The position numbers and the translations under genes were made by a program. From the NCBI GenBank assembly GCA_964019165.1, contig OZ025268.1, positions 9,199,517 through 9,263,516 on the forward strand: a stretch of DNA of 64,000 nt. Reading direction: 5' to 3'. The DNA is from Mastigias papua (lineage: Eukaryota; Cnidaria; Scyphozoa; Rhizostomeae; Mastigiidae). Of the stretch, positions 41,205-52,720 are shown piece after piece. Below the pieces are notes generated by a model. The model had not been told where the DNA came from, made no database searches, and saw only the letters and a list, made by a program, of their open reading frames with translations. The first letter of the stretch is position 1; each line of letters begins with the position of its first letter.

Positions 41205-41882
41205 ATGGATGCCACAAAATTAAAGAAGATACGGAGAGGCCATAGAGGGTACATCACAAGGCAGATGAAAACAATCGACGAACAAAAGAAAGATGTCAAA
41301 AAGCTAAAGCAGTTGGAAATGCAGTTAAAAGAAAAGCTTCAGACGGTTAAAGACTTTGACGAAAAAATTCTAGAGTTGATCGCAGACGAAGAGAGTGAAT
41401 CAGACACAGAGGGGGCAGGCGCAGTCAGTAAAGAAATAGATGAAGCTGCAGCCTTCCAAGACAAGGTAAATTCAGCAATTCTTTCCATTCAAGAAATTCT
41501 TTTGCCTAACGGTCCTATGCATAGAGGTGAACAGAACAGTTCCATAAGAGTATCATGCCATGAAAATGTGAGGAAAGTTAGGGCAAAACTACCGAAACTG
41601 GAACTACGAAGGTATTCTGGGAAGCCACAAGAATGGCAAGAGTTCTGGGACGGGTTTGTAAGTGCTGTTCATGAGAACGAAGAACTTTCAAGCATAGATA
41701 AGTTTTCATATTTGAAATACTATTTAGAAGATGGAGCCAAAAAAGTAATCTCAGGGTTAGAACTGACAGAAAAGAACTACGGGGTTGCATTAAATTTATT
41801 GAAGGACAGATTCGCCAAACCTGCTATAATCAAGCAAAGCCCATATAAGAGAAATTATGAATTGCAGTCCTGTTTTCAATGA
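41205..41882 (+). CDS. N-terminal Gag part of BEL element B, frameshifted
   Basis: The frame opens at an ATG 39 bases after the LTR and codes 225 residues: a Lys-rich coiled-coil start and a DUF1759-type Gag segment (LPKLELRRYSGKPQEWQEFW near 127-146). It then leaves the main frame near 41830-41855 and stops. The continuing Gag sequence is found in the other frame, so one inserted base around CAAAGCCC (41834-41842) is the likely cause. This is either a recent inactivating mutation, an assembly error, or less likely a programmed shift. Confidence 0.85.
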   Translation: MDATKLKKIRRGHRGYITRQMKTIDEQKKDVKKLKQLEMQLKEKLQTVKDFDEKILELIADEESESDTEGAGAVSKEIDEAAAFQDKVNSAILSIQEILLPNGPMHRGEQNSSIRVSCHENVRKVRAKLPKLELRRYSGKPQEWQEFWDGFVSAVHENEELSSIDKFSYLKYYLEDGAKKVISGLELTEKNYGVALNLLKDRFAKPAIIKQSPYKRNYELQSCFQ

Positions 41883-44800
41883 GAAAAATATCAGAAAGAT
41901 GAGAGACTTGTACGACTGTCTTAAAACCCACTTTAGAGGGCTAGAAACTTTAGGAGTAGATCAAGAAAATTACTCTTGCATTGTCGTTCCAACGGTTATG
42001 GAAAAGATTCCAGATGCAGTCAGATTGAACATGATAAGGGGTATCAAAAACCTTGATGACTGGACCATGGAAGAACTGCTAGACGCATTTAACGACGAAT
42101 TAGAAATTCGAGAGAGGAACCAACCAAACCACAGAACAGCAAGATACGAAGACGACATGAAGCCGAGGTCTGTATGGAAAACCCCAACTAGCGGAAGTGC
42201 TCTACATGCTGCGACAAATGCATACAGCGACGAAAAAGGTAAGAGATTTTGTGTGTTTTGCAAAGGAAACCACGAAGAAAGTTGCTGCAAGAACGTTGCC
42301 AGCGTCAAGGAACGTAAAAACATTATTTTAAAGTATGGTAGATGCTTTAATTGTTTTAAGAGAAACCATAAGGCCTTTGAATGTCGGTCCAAAATCGCTT
42401 GTTTAAAATGTAATCAAAGGCACCATTCGTCTCTTTGTAATAGGCCTAATAGAGGCAATGAAAGTAATGATATAAGTGTAGAAGCTAAGCCGTTTTCGCC
42501 GTCAGCTGCTACTAAGCCAGCCTCACTAACTAACGCTACATCTTGCATGGGTAATGTAGGAAACGGGGGGAGCGTAGCATTGCAGACAGCGCAAGCAATT
42601 TTAAGGGGTGACCAGATAGTTAAGGCTCGCGTACTTTTCGACACAGGTAGCCATAGGACATTTGTCACGCAGGACATTGTTGATCGCTTAGGGAAAGCGC
42701 CTTTTAAGCAGGAAAGCTTGGCAATAAAGACATTTGGTTCTGCTAAAGTGGAAGAAAGAATGAGAGATGTAGTTGAACTCGAGCTGTATTCAGTACAAGG
42801 TAGCAAGCCAATTAGAATAGTAGCTTCTGTAGTGCAGCATATTTCAGAAATTAGAAATGAACACCCAGAGATAGTTAAACATAACTTTCGCCATCTTGCT
42901 AACATTTGGTTTTCAGATGTTTCTCCTAGACAGGAATCGCTGACAATCGATTTGTTAATAGGAAACGATTTCCTCCATGAATTGCAAGAAGATAAGGTTA
43001 TAAGAGGGGAGCCAGGACAGCCAGTTGCTGTGCAGACAAAACTTGGATGGGTGTTATCTGGTCCTTTGAAGGGTAAGACAGTTGCTTATAGCAACAACGT
43101 CAATATTAATCTTGTCCATGATCCTTCCATAAGGTTACATGTTAATTCTTCTGTAAGGCTTGATGATGAGGTAAAACAGCTATGGGACTTGGAAACAATT
43201 GGCATCAGAAGTACAGATGAAGTACATGATGAATTACTCGATAATGTTTCATTCAATGGAGAGAGATATTCAGTTAAATTGCCATGGAAGGTGGGGCATA
43301 AACCCCTTCCATCTAATTTTCAAAATAGTTTTTGCAGACTAAAGGGACAGCTGAGAAAATTGAAAAAAGAACCACACGTGCTTGAGGCATATGATAATAT
43401 AATCAAGGACCAGTTGGAGCAAAACATAATTGAAAAGGTTGCAGAACTTGAAGCCACTGAAAAGGAACACTATTTACCACACCATGCAGTAGTTCGGGAC
43501 CATGCAGAGACTACCAAGATAAGAATTGTATATGACGCCTCATCAAAGGAAGGGAAGACAGGTACGTCTCTTAATAATTGTTTACATGTGGGACCACCAC
43601 TTACGCCTTTGTTGTTCGATATTCTTTTGAGATTTAGAGAATTTAAAGTACCAATGGTGGCAGATATAGAGAAGGCATTTTTAAATGTGGAAATTGACCA
43701 GGCAGACAGGGATGTTTTAAGATTTCTTTGGGTCAAGGATATTCATGATGAAAATTCGCCAATTGAGGTTTATCGCTTTAATCGAGTGGTCTTTGGTGTT
43801 AACTCATCACCATTTTTGTTGAATGGAGTACTAAGACACCACATTAGTAAATACCAAGAGTTAGATCCAGAATTTGCTACTAAATTAGCTAGCAATTTCT
43901 ATGTTGACGACTTAGTGTTCGGAGCTTCTAATGTAGATGATGCAAGAAATCTACATTTGAAGGCTATAGAGAGAATGAAGGAAGGAGGATTTAATCTTAG
44001 GAAGTGGAAGAGTAGCAATGTTGAGTTAGTGCAGGAGTTCAAAAAGAGTGATCCTAGTTATGCAGTATCTCAAGAAGAGGAAGGAACGTATGCGAAAGAA
44101 ACACTAGGCAATATTGTAGAAGATGGTAGGACGAAAGTTTTAGGTATTCCTTGGGACACTGCATCCGATAAGTTTGAATTTGATTTGAGTAAGATAGGGG
44201 AACTAAAGGAAGGTGAAAGAATAACAAAGAGAAAGATTTTAAGTAGCTTGGCAAAACTTTTTGATCCGTTGGGACTGGTTAGTCCAATAACAGTTAGTAT
44301 GAAGGTCCTTTTTCAAGAACTCTGTGTAGAACAGTACGATTGGGATGAAGAACTTCCGATGGATAAGAAACGAAGGTGGGAATCTATTGTGAGTGATTTG
44401 AAGGCAATTGGTACTATATCTTTACCACGTTGTTTATATGAAGAGAATGTTGAGAATGTTAGAAACTGTTGGCCTCATGGGTTTGCAGATGCTAGTCAAT
44501 CTGCTTATAGTGCCATGATTTATCTGGTATACGAGTCAGATAATGGAATCAAGTCACAACTGGTCTGTGCAAAAACTCGAGTAGCACCTTTGAAAAAATT
44601 GAGTATTCCACGTCTAGAACTAATGTCCGCTAGAATTTTAGCCACCTTAATGAAAGTCGTCTTTTCAGCACTTAAATCACAGCTTACGATAGAGGGTTGC
44701 AGGTATTGGTTAGATAGTAAAACTGCACTCTATTGGATTAACAATGCCGGAGAGTGGAAACAATTTGTTCAACATAGAGTAGATGAAATTTTGAAGCTTT

Positions 44801-46563
44801 CAGATAAGAAGGATTGGGGACACTGTGCAGGTTTGTGCAATCCAGCAGATTTGGGTTCACGCGGTGCTTTGGCAAGTGAACTGATTAAAAGCAGAATTTG
44901 GTGGCAAGGGCCACATTGGTTGTTGATGGAAAGAGAACATTGGCCAACGGAACTTTTATTGGATAGTACATCTGATGTTACTGAGGAAAAGAAGAAGTCT
45001 TCCGTTGCATTAACAATAGCTCAAGATAGGCCTACAGGTATTTCAAAAATTATTGACATCAACACATTTAGTTCTCTTGATCGGCTTTTTAGAGTCACGG
45101 CATACGTGTTGCGTTTTATTGCAAATGTTAAGGCCAAACAAAATAATTCATCATCGTCAGTAAAATTAGAAGAACTTAATGCGAAGGAGTTGAAAAACGC
45201 TGAACTCAAATGGGTTGTTGATGCTCAGATATCCATTCGTAAGGACCCTAAGTTTGATCAATTGTCTACTAATTTAGGTCTGATTGAAGAAGATAAAATA
45301 CTTAAATGCAAAGGGAGGTTAGGAAATTCAGATTTAGAGTTAGAGGGAAAATTTCCTATTCTTTTGCCCAAGGAAGGTAAGTTTACAGAACTGCTCGTTT
45401 ATTCTTACCACGATAGAGTTCTCCATAACGGTCTTAAATCAACGCTGGCGGAAATCCGTAGCAAATATTGGATCCCACAGGGAAGACAGTCAGTTAAGAA
45501 GCTAATTAGAAAATGCGTTATTTGTAAGAAAGCTCAAGGTAAGTCTTATTCAGCTCCACAAACAGCAGAATTGCCACATTTCAGGGTTCAGAAGACACCG
45601 CCCTTCTTAAATGTAGGGATAGATTTTGCAGGTCCAATATACAATAAGGCAAAGACAGGTAAGATGGAAAAATGCTATGTTGTGCTTTATGTATGTTGTG
45701 CATCTAGAGCATTGCACTTAGATTTAATTGAGGATCTGTCAGGGCCAACTTTTATTCGCAGCTTAATGAGATTTACAGCACGCAGAGGAACTCCAGATTT
45801 GATCAATTCAGACAATGCAAAAACTTTCAAGTTTACCAACAAGTTTTTGCATAAGCTTGCTTCTGACCACGCAGTAGTTTCTTTTTTGCAGTCCAAAAGG
45901 ATAAATTGGAAATTCAACTTAGAAAGGTCACCCTGGTGGGGAGGTCATTTTGAGAGATTAGTGGGTAGTGTAAAAAGGTGTTTAAGAAAAACTCTGGGAA
46001 ATGCTAGATTAACATTTGATGAATTACATACTATTCTGATAGAAATTGAATGGACTTTAAATTCGAGACCTTTAACGTATCTGTATGACGAGTTAGGATA
46101 TGACGCTTTAACACCATTTCACTTAATCTACGGTAGAAGGTTACCACAGCTAGCTGAAGGCATCGAAAGTACCACAGACAATGCTGATGAAGATAGTCCA
46201 GCTTACTGTAAGAGATTTTTATTCCTCATCAAGAAGCTCGATCATTTTTGGACACGCTGGAGACGAGAATATCTCACTGATTTACGAGAAGTGCATCGCA
46301 TTAACAAGGGAGACCGTTCCGAGACGAAAATCGGAGATGTCGTACTGATCAAGGAGGACAACGTGCACAGGGGAAATTGGAGAATGGGTGTAGTATCGGA
46401 TCTGATTACTGGAAAGGATGGAGCGACAAGAGGAGCAAAGGTACGTATTAGAGGAAAAGGTAAACCAGACTTTTTATATAGACCTTTGCAGAAATTATAT
46501 CCCTTTGAAGTCAGAAGTGTAGTTGTAGACAGTGTCAGTATGGAAAACGCGTTTAATGCTTGA
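41857..46563 (+). CDS. Gag C-terminus and Pol of BEL element B
   Basis: 1568 codons. I list it from the first ATG in this frame, though the true polyprotein would begin at 41205. Order: rest of Gag; CCHC zinc knuckles from Cys132; aspartic protease with DTGS at 262; reverse transcriptase with YVDD at 682-685; RNase H (FADAS); integrase with H2C2 finger (HDRVLHNG, CVIC), catalytic D1256, D1319, E1366; DUF5641-like tail with FWTRWRREYL. All catalytic motifs are intact. The stop is 26 bases before the 3' LTR. Confidence 0.93.
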   Translation: MNCSPVFNEKNIRKMRDLYDCLKTHFRGLETLGVDQENYSCIVVPTVMEKIPDAVRLNMIRGIKNLDDWTMEELLDAFNDELEIRERNQPNHRTARYEDDMKPRSVWKTPTSGSALHAATNAYSDEKGKRFCVFCKGNHEESCCKNVASVKERKNIILKYGRCFNCFKRNHKAFECRSKIACLKCNQRHHSSLCNRPNRGNESNDISVEAKPFSPSAATKPASLTNATSCMGNVGNGGSVALQTAQAILRGDQIVKARVLFDTGSHRTFVTQDIVDRLGKAPFKQESLAIKTFGSAKVEERMRDVVELELYSVQGSKPIRIVASVVQHISEIRNEHPEIVKHNFRHLANIWFSDVSPRQESLTIDLLIGNDFLHELQEDKVIRGEPGQPVAVQTKLGWVLSGPLKGKTVAYSNNVNINLVHDPSIRLHVNSSVRLDDEVKQLWDLETIGIRSTDEVHDELLDNVSFNGERYSVKLPWKVGHKPLPSNFQNSFCRLKGQLRKLKKEPHVLEAYDNIIKDQLEQNIIEKVAELEATEKEHYLPHHAVVRDHAETTKIRIVYDASSKEGKTGTSLNNCLHVGPPLTPLLFDILLRFREFKVPMVADIEKAFLNVEIDQADRDVLRFLWVKDIHDENSPIEVYRFNRVVFGVNSSPFLLNGVLRHHISKYQELDPEFATKLASNFYVDDLVFGASNVDDARNLHLKAIERMKEGGFNLRKWKSSNVELVQEFKKSDPSYAVSQEEEGTYAKETLGNIVEDGRTKVLGIPWDTASDKFEFDLSKIGELKEGERITKRKILSSLAKLFDPLGLVSPITVSMKVLFQELCVEQYDWDEELPMDKKRRWESIVSDLKAIGTISLPRCLYEENVENVRNCWPHGFADASQSAYSAMIYLVYESDNGIKSQLVCAKTRVAPLKKLSIPRLELMSARILATLMKVVFSALKSQLTIEGCRYWLDSKTALYWINNAGEWKQFVQHRVDEILKLSDKKDWGHCAGLCNPADLGSRGALASELIKSRIWWQGPHWLLMEREHWPTELLLDSTSDVTEEKKKSSVALTIAQDRPTGISKIIDINTFSSLDRLFRVTAYVLRFIANVKAKQNNSSSSVKLEELNAKELKNAELKWVVDAQISIRKDPKFDQLSTNLGLIEEDKILKCKGRLGNSDLELEGKFPILLPKEGKFTELLVYSYHDRVLHNGLKSTLAEIRSKYWIPQGRQSVKKLIRKCVICKKAQGKSYSAPQTAELPHFRVQKTPPFLNVGIDFAGPIYNKAKTGKMEKCYVVLYVCCASRALHLDLIEDLSGPTFIRSLMRFTARRGTPDLINSDNAKTFKFTNKFLHKLASDHAVVSFLQSKRINWKFNLERSPWWGGHFERLVGSVKRCLRKTLGNARLTFDELHTILIEIEWTLNSRPLTYLYDELGYDALTPFHLIYGRRLPQLAEGIESTTDNADEDSPAYCKRFLFLIKKLDHFWTRWRREYLTDLREVHRINKGDRSETKIGDVVLIKEDNVHRGNWRMGVVSDLITGKDGATRGAKVRIRGKGKPDFLYRPLQKLYPFEVRSVVVDSVSMENAFNA

Positions 46564-46574
46564 CTCAGGGTGAG

Positions 46575-46589
46575 TCAAGGAGGGGAGTG
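46575..46589 (+). other. Polypurine tract of BEL element B
   Basis: AAGGAGGGGAGTG immediately precedes the TG of the 3' LTR, as expected for the plus-strand primer. Confidence 0.7.
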
Positions 46590-47115
46590 TGTCGGGGATT
46601 TTCCATACGCTTCGACGCCTTCGCAGCGCTCTTTCTTCTTTAACCATTCATTTACTTTCTCACGCAGCTGACGTATATTGTGTATGACTAGTTGTTGCGA
46701 TATGCAATAATATCATTTTTCACTATATGCACAGCTTAAGTGTAACCTTAACATTAGTCATGATTACGTTACAGAGTTGTTTTTGCAAGTTGTTTACTAA
46801 CCATATTTACGTAAATCTCGTATCCTGTTATTCTTAATTTTGATTGGTAGCAATTTATAGATTCGTGTAATTTGTCTACAAAGAGAGAGAGAGAAAAAGA
46901 TAGTTGGATAGTTGGACAGAGTTCAAGAGAGAGATGGAAGTAGAGAGAGAGAGAGAGTAGAATAGATTTGAAGTATTGAAGTTTGAGTTAAATTGATTGA
47001 ATGAAGAGTAACAAGATACGAAACTTGGTGTCTCTCTGGTTGTTCTCTTGGCACTTTAACACTATATCCCTGAACCAGCAGATAGTCGGCGTTGGTACGC
47101 TGAATAATTTCTACA
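46590..47115 (+). repeat. 3' LTR of BEL/Pao element B
   Basis: 526-base copy of 40643-41166 with one extra GA unit in the GA-rich tract. It ends TTTCTACA, followed by the CATTT target duplicate. Confidence 0.95.
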
Positions 47116-47419
47116 CATTTAGAATTCAAAATTTCACGAAAACTCGTCATTTCTTTAGTAAAATTTACATAGATTTCGAATGAAAATCTATGTATTTCAT
47201 TGTCGTGTTTGTGAAGTTCCTATCTGTCCGTGTAATAAGAAAGTTTCAGTATTTATATCACGAAAACGCTGAGAACATTTCAGCACTGGGCGAAAAAAAC
47301 TTTCGTAAAGAATAAAACACGTGGATACTGATATAGGTAGTTCCTTTGCATTTGTTATCAATCCGACAGCAAAACTATCATGGCCAGCTGGTCCAGTTTG
47401 TTTACCAACATTGATATTA

Positions 47420-49645
47420 CTGGCTTTTCATACAAGAAAGTGGCTCATAAGAAAGTAGTACTCGACTGCTCAAAAAGTAAAGAAAGTTGAGTACTGGATT
47501 TTTGACACCAAAGAAATTCGATAAGTCGCACACCTTTAAGATTCCAAGATTCGCGCAAGGCAATAATCGTTTTTACTTTAATTTCTATAAATTTCGTGTG
47601 GTAACTTATGCATACGAGTGTTATGTATTAGAGAGTAATGTTTTTCCAGAGCCTATTTCTCAGCGTAACACTGTAGAAGTAGTACGCAAACTTGGCTACT
47701 TTTGCTTAGAAAATGTTAAGAAGTTTCAGTACTCAAATGATGAAACAACTAAGACAGTTTCAGAACTGGGCGAAAAACACTTTCTTGAAAACAAAGTATA
47801 TTTCCGACGCCCTTTTCAGGGAAACAGAAGAGGTGTATCAAAATAGTTGAATTTTTAGCAAGAACCAGTTTAAAAAGCTTCTTGAATTTCCTGTCGAAGA
47901 AAATTCCATTATCTTTAATGATCAGTTATACGTTTTTTCATAAGACAGTCTATTGGCCCATTCAGGCCTCTTCGTAAGGATTGTAGCGTTCGCGTCTAAG
48001 ACCCACATGCACTGTAGAAAAGCTCGTAGTGTAGCGTATCACGTGATTAGCGCACGTGTATTTTGGGGGAGAGAGAATGAGAAGGAGTGAGGGTAAGACG
48101 AACGAGATTGCTTAGGACAAGAATCATTGTAAAACACACATGCACAAGGCTTAGTTCTAAAATTCCTTGAAAATTATATAACTGTAACCGTACATTCCTA
48201 ACTGTTCAGTTTTGACAGGGGACTATGGAAACTGCAAGTTTCAACGGAACTACGGGCTTTTTATAAGGAACTTAGCTCAAGGCAGCCAAGGGGGGGGGGT
48301 ACTCCCTACTTCTCTATACGGGGAGGTCCATGTCAATATTTGGGGTTTGGGATTTTACAAAAACAATCATATTTGGGGTCTGTGAAGAACAGCTTTAAAA
48401 AAGTCAATATTTGGGGTTTGAGAGTTACAGCATAAGACATATTCAATACTTGGGTCTTAGAATTGACAACTAAGTTATAAAAGAAAAAAATTATAAAGTT
48501 TTATACCATAAATATGACAACGATAATCGTGAAGTTGTGATATTCACTGAAACTGTATGTAAGTAGTAGTCCAAAATATATTACAATAATTAGGGTCGCA
48601 AAATTTTTGAGACTCAATATTTGGGGTTCCTCTAAACTGTGACTTAATATTTGGGGGTCAGCTCAATAAACTGCTGACATGGACCCCTGTGTAGAGAAGT
48701 AGTGAGTACCCCCTGGGGAATTGAGTTTCCTTTCCCACTGCCTGACTGAGTTCAAACTAGTCATAACATTGTTACTAGTACTTTTGCCTACTTGTTTTTT
48801 CGTGACTATTTTCATAGATTCGTCGTAATATGTAACTTCCTGTTGTCTAATGACTTCCTCGTGTTTGGATTCTGCTTCCTGAAATCTGATGTAATCAGTG
48901 ATTTCTCTATCGTTTGCTTCCGTATGATGTTTCCGATTTAAACCAACTGTTATAATTCACACCTAGATATTGATTCCTTTCAACAGTTTTTCACTTCATC
49001 AACTGATCTGTGACAATCGGCAACTATTCCATTTATTATCGCTTTGTTTTCCGTGAACCAATAATTCATTGCATGTTTTCTTCATTGAGAAAAACCTAAC
49101 AACTCAACGAAATATGAAAAGAGGGGGTCACATTTTATGACTTTCCTAGCAAATAGCATCCCACGACACAGAGTTAAAGATCCAGAGCTATGTTTAATAG
49201 TTCTTATTTCGGCCTTGGAAGTACGTCAAAGTAACAAAGCTTTCCTGAAGTGAATTTGGTTCCCCGTGTATACACGTTTTTTAAAACGTTTTTTCGCTCA
49301 GTACTGAAACTTTCTTAACCTTCTAAGGATTTCAGTGGCGAAACTTCCTTAGGACGTTCTTTGCAAGACGTGACACAACAGCGTTACACAGAATACAAGC
49401 ACTACACAAATATAACACTCTAATGAGACTGTAACATATACGTTACTACACAAAGGTATGCAAAATAAGTAAAGTGACGATTGTCTTGCATGAGTATTGG
49501 AATTTTAAAGGTCTATGACTTATCAACTATCTTAGTTCTCAGAAATCCAGTACTGAACTTTCCTAACTTTTTCAGCATCCAAGTAGGTACTACTGTCACC
49601 TAAGCCACTTTCTTATTAAAAAAAGCGTGTACTCTATTTGGTAAT
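47420..49645. mobile_element. Large fold-back element with about 350-base inverted arms
   Basis: The left arm (about 47430-47800) and the reverse complement of the right arm (about 49265-49640) share, in order, AAGAAAGTGGCT, GTAGTAC, AGTACTGGATTT, GATAAGTC, CCTTTAA.ATTCCAA, GCAA..CAAT..TCG, GTAACnnATG and GTTTCAGTACT with GCGAAAAAAC. Similarity is moderate, so the element is old. A 425-base GGGGGTACTC element is nested between the arms. Further diverged pieces of the same repeat appear at 47245-47310, 50090-50340 and 54160-54230. No transposase frame is seen. Confidence 0.6.
48290..48714. mobile_element. MITE-like element, GGGGGTACTC inverted ends, TATTTGGGG subrepeats
   Basis: GGGGGTACTCCCTACTTCTC at the left is mirrored by GAGAAGTAGTGAGTACCCCC at the right. 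Inside the ends are GGTCCATGTCA and its inverse TGACATGGACC. The interior carries six copies of (A)ATATTTGGGGT(T/C)T-like sequence spaced about 40-70 bases apart, apart from one larger gap. I recall GGGGGTACTCC-type ends as very abundant in cnidarian genomes. No frame. Confidence 0.75.
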
Positions 49646-50339
49646 CAAAGTTCTTGTGGACATTCTGAAGAACAACTGATAATAACTGGTAATAGTGCAG
49701 CTTGTATGGAAACTTTCAAGGTATTTCGTGACTTTCAGAATCCAAACGTCTCAAGAACCCCAACAACACTGTTTTTGGAAGAAGTTAAGAGGGGGTCCTG
49801 GGGCTTACCCTTGGAAAAAATTTTATAAACCACGCCCTTCAATTTGCAGGAAAATGATACCGCACCTAGTTGTTATTTTTAAACTAAACAAAACACCTCG
49901 CATAAAACTTTTCCTGCCCCTATCTTTTTGGTTGACTAATGGTTTGCTTCTCTAGGTATCGCCCTGACAATGAATAGAGAAATTTGATTTCACCATAAAT
50001 TTTTTACTAGACCACTACTTAAATTTCCAAGACCACTATTTGTGGCCAAGACCACTCTAAAATAGGCAGTGTCTTAACAGAAATGTTCGAGTTGTTATAG
50101 AACTTAAGTGTTACACATAGACAGAAAATTACTGCAGAAACATAGTGATAGTACTGGAAAAGTTAAGCATAGGAAATATACAACTTCTATATAAATTACG
50201 CTAAAGAGAGAACGTGCTTGCGTGAACACAAAACTACATATTAACAGTTCATGAACTTGTTAACTATCCTAGGTCTCAAATACCCAGCAGTAAACCTTTA
50301 CAAATTATTGAAAAATCGAGCACCACTGTTAAATAAAAG

Positions 50340-52239
50340 TACCTGGCAGTTACATGGAATGTTATATTAGAGATGTCAAATTCTCGACAATAATACAGTA
50401 GAGGATTGATTATACCCACGTGCATTCCATGTGAATAGGCCCGAAGATCTTCGGGGTGCAAAAAGTTCCTTCTGGAACTCCGAGTACACACTAGTGCTGT
50501 ATAAACATTCTGCCGTACAGTTTATATGGAACGCACACTGCATTGATTATCGATTCAAATTTCTTCTGTTAATGATGCCGGCCGACATCATAAAGGTGAT
50601 TGCTTATGTGTACTGATGGACATGGCCTAGTTTGTTTGTAGGTGCAACTGGGATCAATAAATATAAGAATGTGCATGACCAGATTCTAGAAACAAACACT
50701 TGTACAGAAAGCATACATTTATTATACATGAATAGTGGGTATACCAAACGCTAAGTCTTACCTTTTTGTGGTTTATATTCAGCTACAACCGTAGAGCTAC
50801 GACATCGCCTGTTTCGCGGAAAGACTTTCACTTTAGATCACATCCAAGAATTCGACAGGGGGTCCATAACTATATTACATTAAAGACGGGCTGCCTGCAC
50901 AGGTTGGTCAAAATCACCCTAGTGGAGGGCTTCCGGCCATGGCGAATCATGGCTCTCGCCTTTCCGGAAACACATACGCGGCAAATTCAAACAAAAAATC
51001 TTGAACAATGACAATGCTTCACTGGGATACTTTGAACTTTGATCCCCCTCTCCCCTGAAACAACGCTGGTTTCATGGGGAAGTACATGCGATAATGGAAT
51101 ATGTCACGTTCACGCCAACTCCAAGTCCCACAGACGAACTAACATTGTTCTAGGGTAATGGAGGTGCGTGTATGTAGCAATGATGACAATGTATAGAGGA
51201 AAGTGGTTTTTATCAGTATTACTGAATTATTGGACACGGATTGCAAAATTTTCAGGAGCTCCGCTCAAAAATATGCTCCCTCCGGCGTCCCTGTTGTAGA
51301 TAGAAGAGGCGTATGAAATTGAACATATAATATGAATATATCAAAAATATGCAGAGGCCCTATTGTTTTTTCCTGCACAGCGCATGCCTAGTACTGCTTA
51401 GATCGTGGGTAAGTTGCTCAGGGCACCGCACATGGTGAGCAAACTGGCACGAGTGACAAAAATTATCATTGATTGCCGCACACGAGAGTCAAAACAGCCG
51501 AGCTAAATGTCTCTCGTAACATTTAGCTCAGCTATGTGGCTCAAGTGTGCGCCTAGCATTAAGTTGATAGCGGGTAATTTTGCAAAGATTCAGGATTGGG
51601 GCAGTTGTTAATGACTTGTGGCAAAATGTCCAACCAGGCCCCGGCAGTAAATAACAGGCTCAGCGGATCAGGCTGTAGTTCTGCCAAGCAACTGTTGGGG
51701 TAAGAGTGGATTGAATGTAGCCGACTAAATCACCTCTTTTAAACAATTAACAGGTGGTCCACTGATCCCGGGGTCAGTCTCAGGCCCCATGAGGGGTGTT
51801 GCGTAAAAGAAGAAGGTGATGGTGATGATGATGATGTGCGTTCGGAATCATAGAAGAGTCTTGTTTTAAACAATGAATTGAAGATTCAATTTGATTTAGG
51901 TACCTACTATATTGCCATACAAATGTACTTAATATGATTTCATTAGAGAAACTTCATCAGGCTTCCACAGGGAACCATACTAATTCATATTTGAAAGATG
52001 CTAGACTTCTGATGGTAATTGAAAAGCAATGATGCACAGCAGAAAATCTCTCTTTGATACAGAAAGAAAACACGAAAAAAGCAAATGTACAACAAAGACA
52101 GCAACTGGAGTAAAAAACAAGGCTAAGACTAGGAGAAATCTCTGTTGTCAGGGTACCAGCCTAATACCTGTCTTGGCAAGGTTATATACTGGAACATATA
52201 AGATAAAGTATTTTCAGAATCCAACGGAAAATAAGATTC
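50340..52239. other. Intergenic stretch with SINE-like piece
   Basis: No gene recognised. At about 51590-51838 a sequence ending GAAGAAGGTGATGGTGATGATGATGATG looks like the 3' body and simple tail of a SINE, but without a recognisable polymerase III head. Frames at 49695-51011 show no motif. Confidence 0.35.
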
Positions 52240-52254
52240 TCAGTCGATAACTGA

Positions 52255-52720
52255 AGCAAAGTCAAGTATCTTCTTCTTCGAGTGCCGTGTCAAAAGACGT
52301 TGGGCAGCAATGAGTTCTCTTTGTGATGCTTTTCTAACAAGTTCTATCGTGTTGTCACAATTCGTCCACTTTACAAGTTGGTTTGTGAACAGCATTCTTC
52401 TTCTCCCATGTGTTCTTTTTCCTACAATTTTACCAGTAACTACAAGGTATTCCAGTTTATCTTTCCTCATTATGTGCCCAAAGAAAGAAATTTGTCTTTT
52501 CGAAATGTCTGACATGATGTTGCTGTTTTGAATAGTCTTATTCAGTACTTCTTCATTAGTGATCTTCTCTGTCCATTTCACTTTTTCCATTCTCCTCAGG
52601 AACCACATCTCAGCCGCTTTGATCTTCCTGATGTCTGTCTTGTTTAATGTCCAGTTTTCACTTCCATACAGCAATATTGGTGTAATGTAGCATTTCAAGA
52701 TTCGGTAAAAGTCAAGTATA
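52255..52720 (-). pseudogene. LINE 3' fragment (C-terminal end of a non-LTR retrotransposon ORF2)
   Basis: On the minus strand, a frame reads YITPILLYGSENWTLNKTD, then AAEMWFLRRM, FGHIMRKDKLEYLV, TGKIVGKRTHGRRR. These are hallmark segments of the region after the RT domain in non-LTR retrotransposons (ILLYG.E.WTL, EMW..RR, GHI.R, GK..GKR.RGR). The frame stays open to a stop at 52240 but lacks the catalytic RT core, so it is a 5'-truncated copy, as usual for LINEs. Confidence 0.8.

Larger units (their letters stand above)
40643..47115 (+). mobile_element. BEL/Pao LTR retrotransposon B, nearly intact
   Basis: Complete element of 6473 bases: 5' LTR (524), primer-binding site, gag-pol in two overlapping frames, polypurine tract, 3' LTR (526). 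It is flanked by a perfect 5-base duplication, CATTT at 40638-40642 and 47116-47120. The LTRs differ by one GA unit only, so it is young. Its protein is clearly unlike that of element A, so they are different BEL lineages. It is inserted in DNA resembling the fold-back repeat at 47420-49645. Confidence 0.95.
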
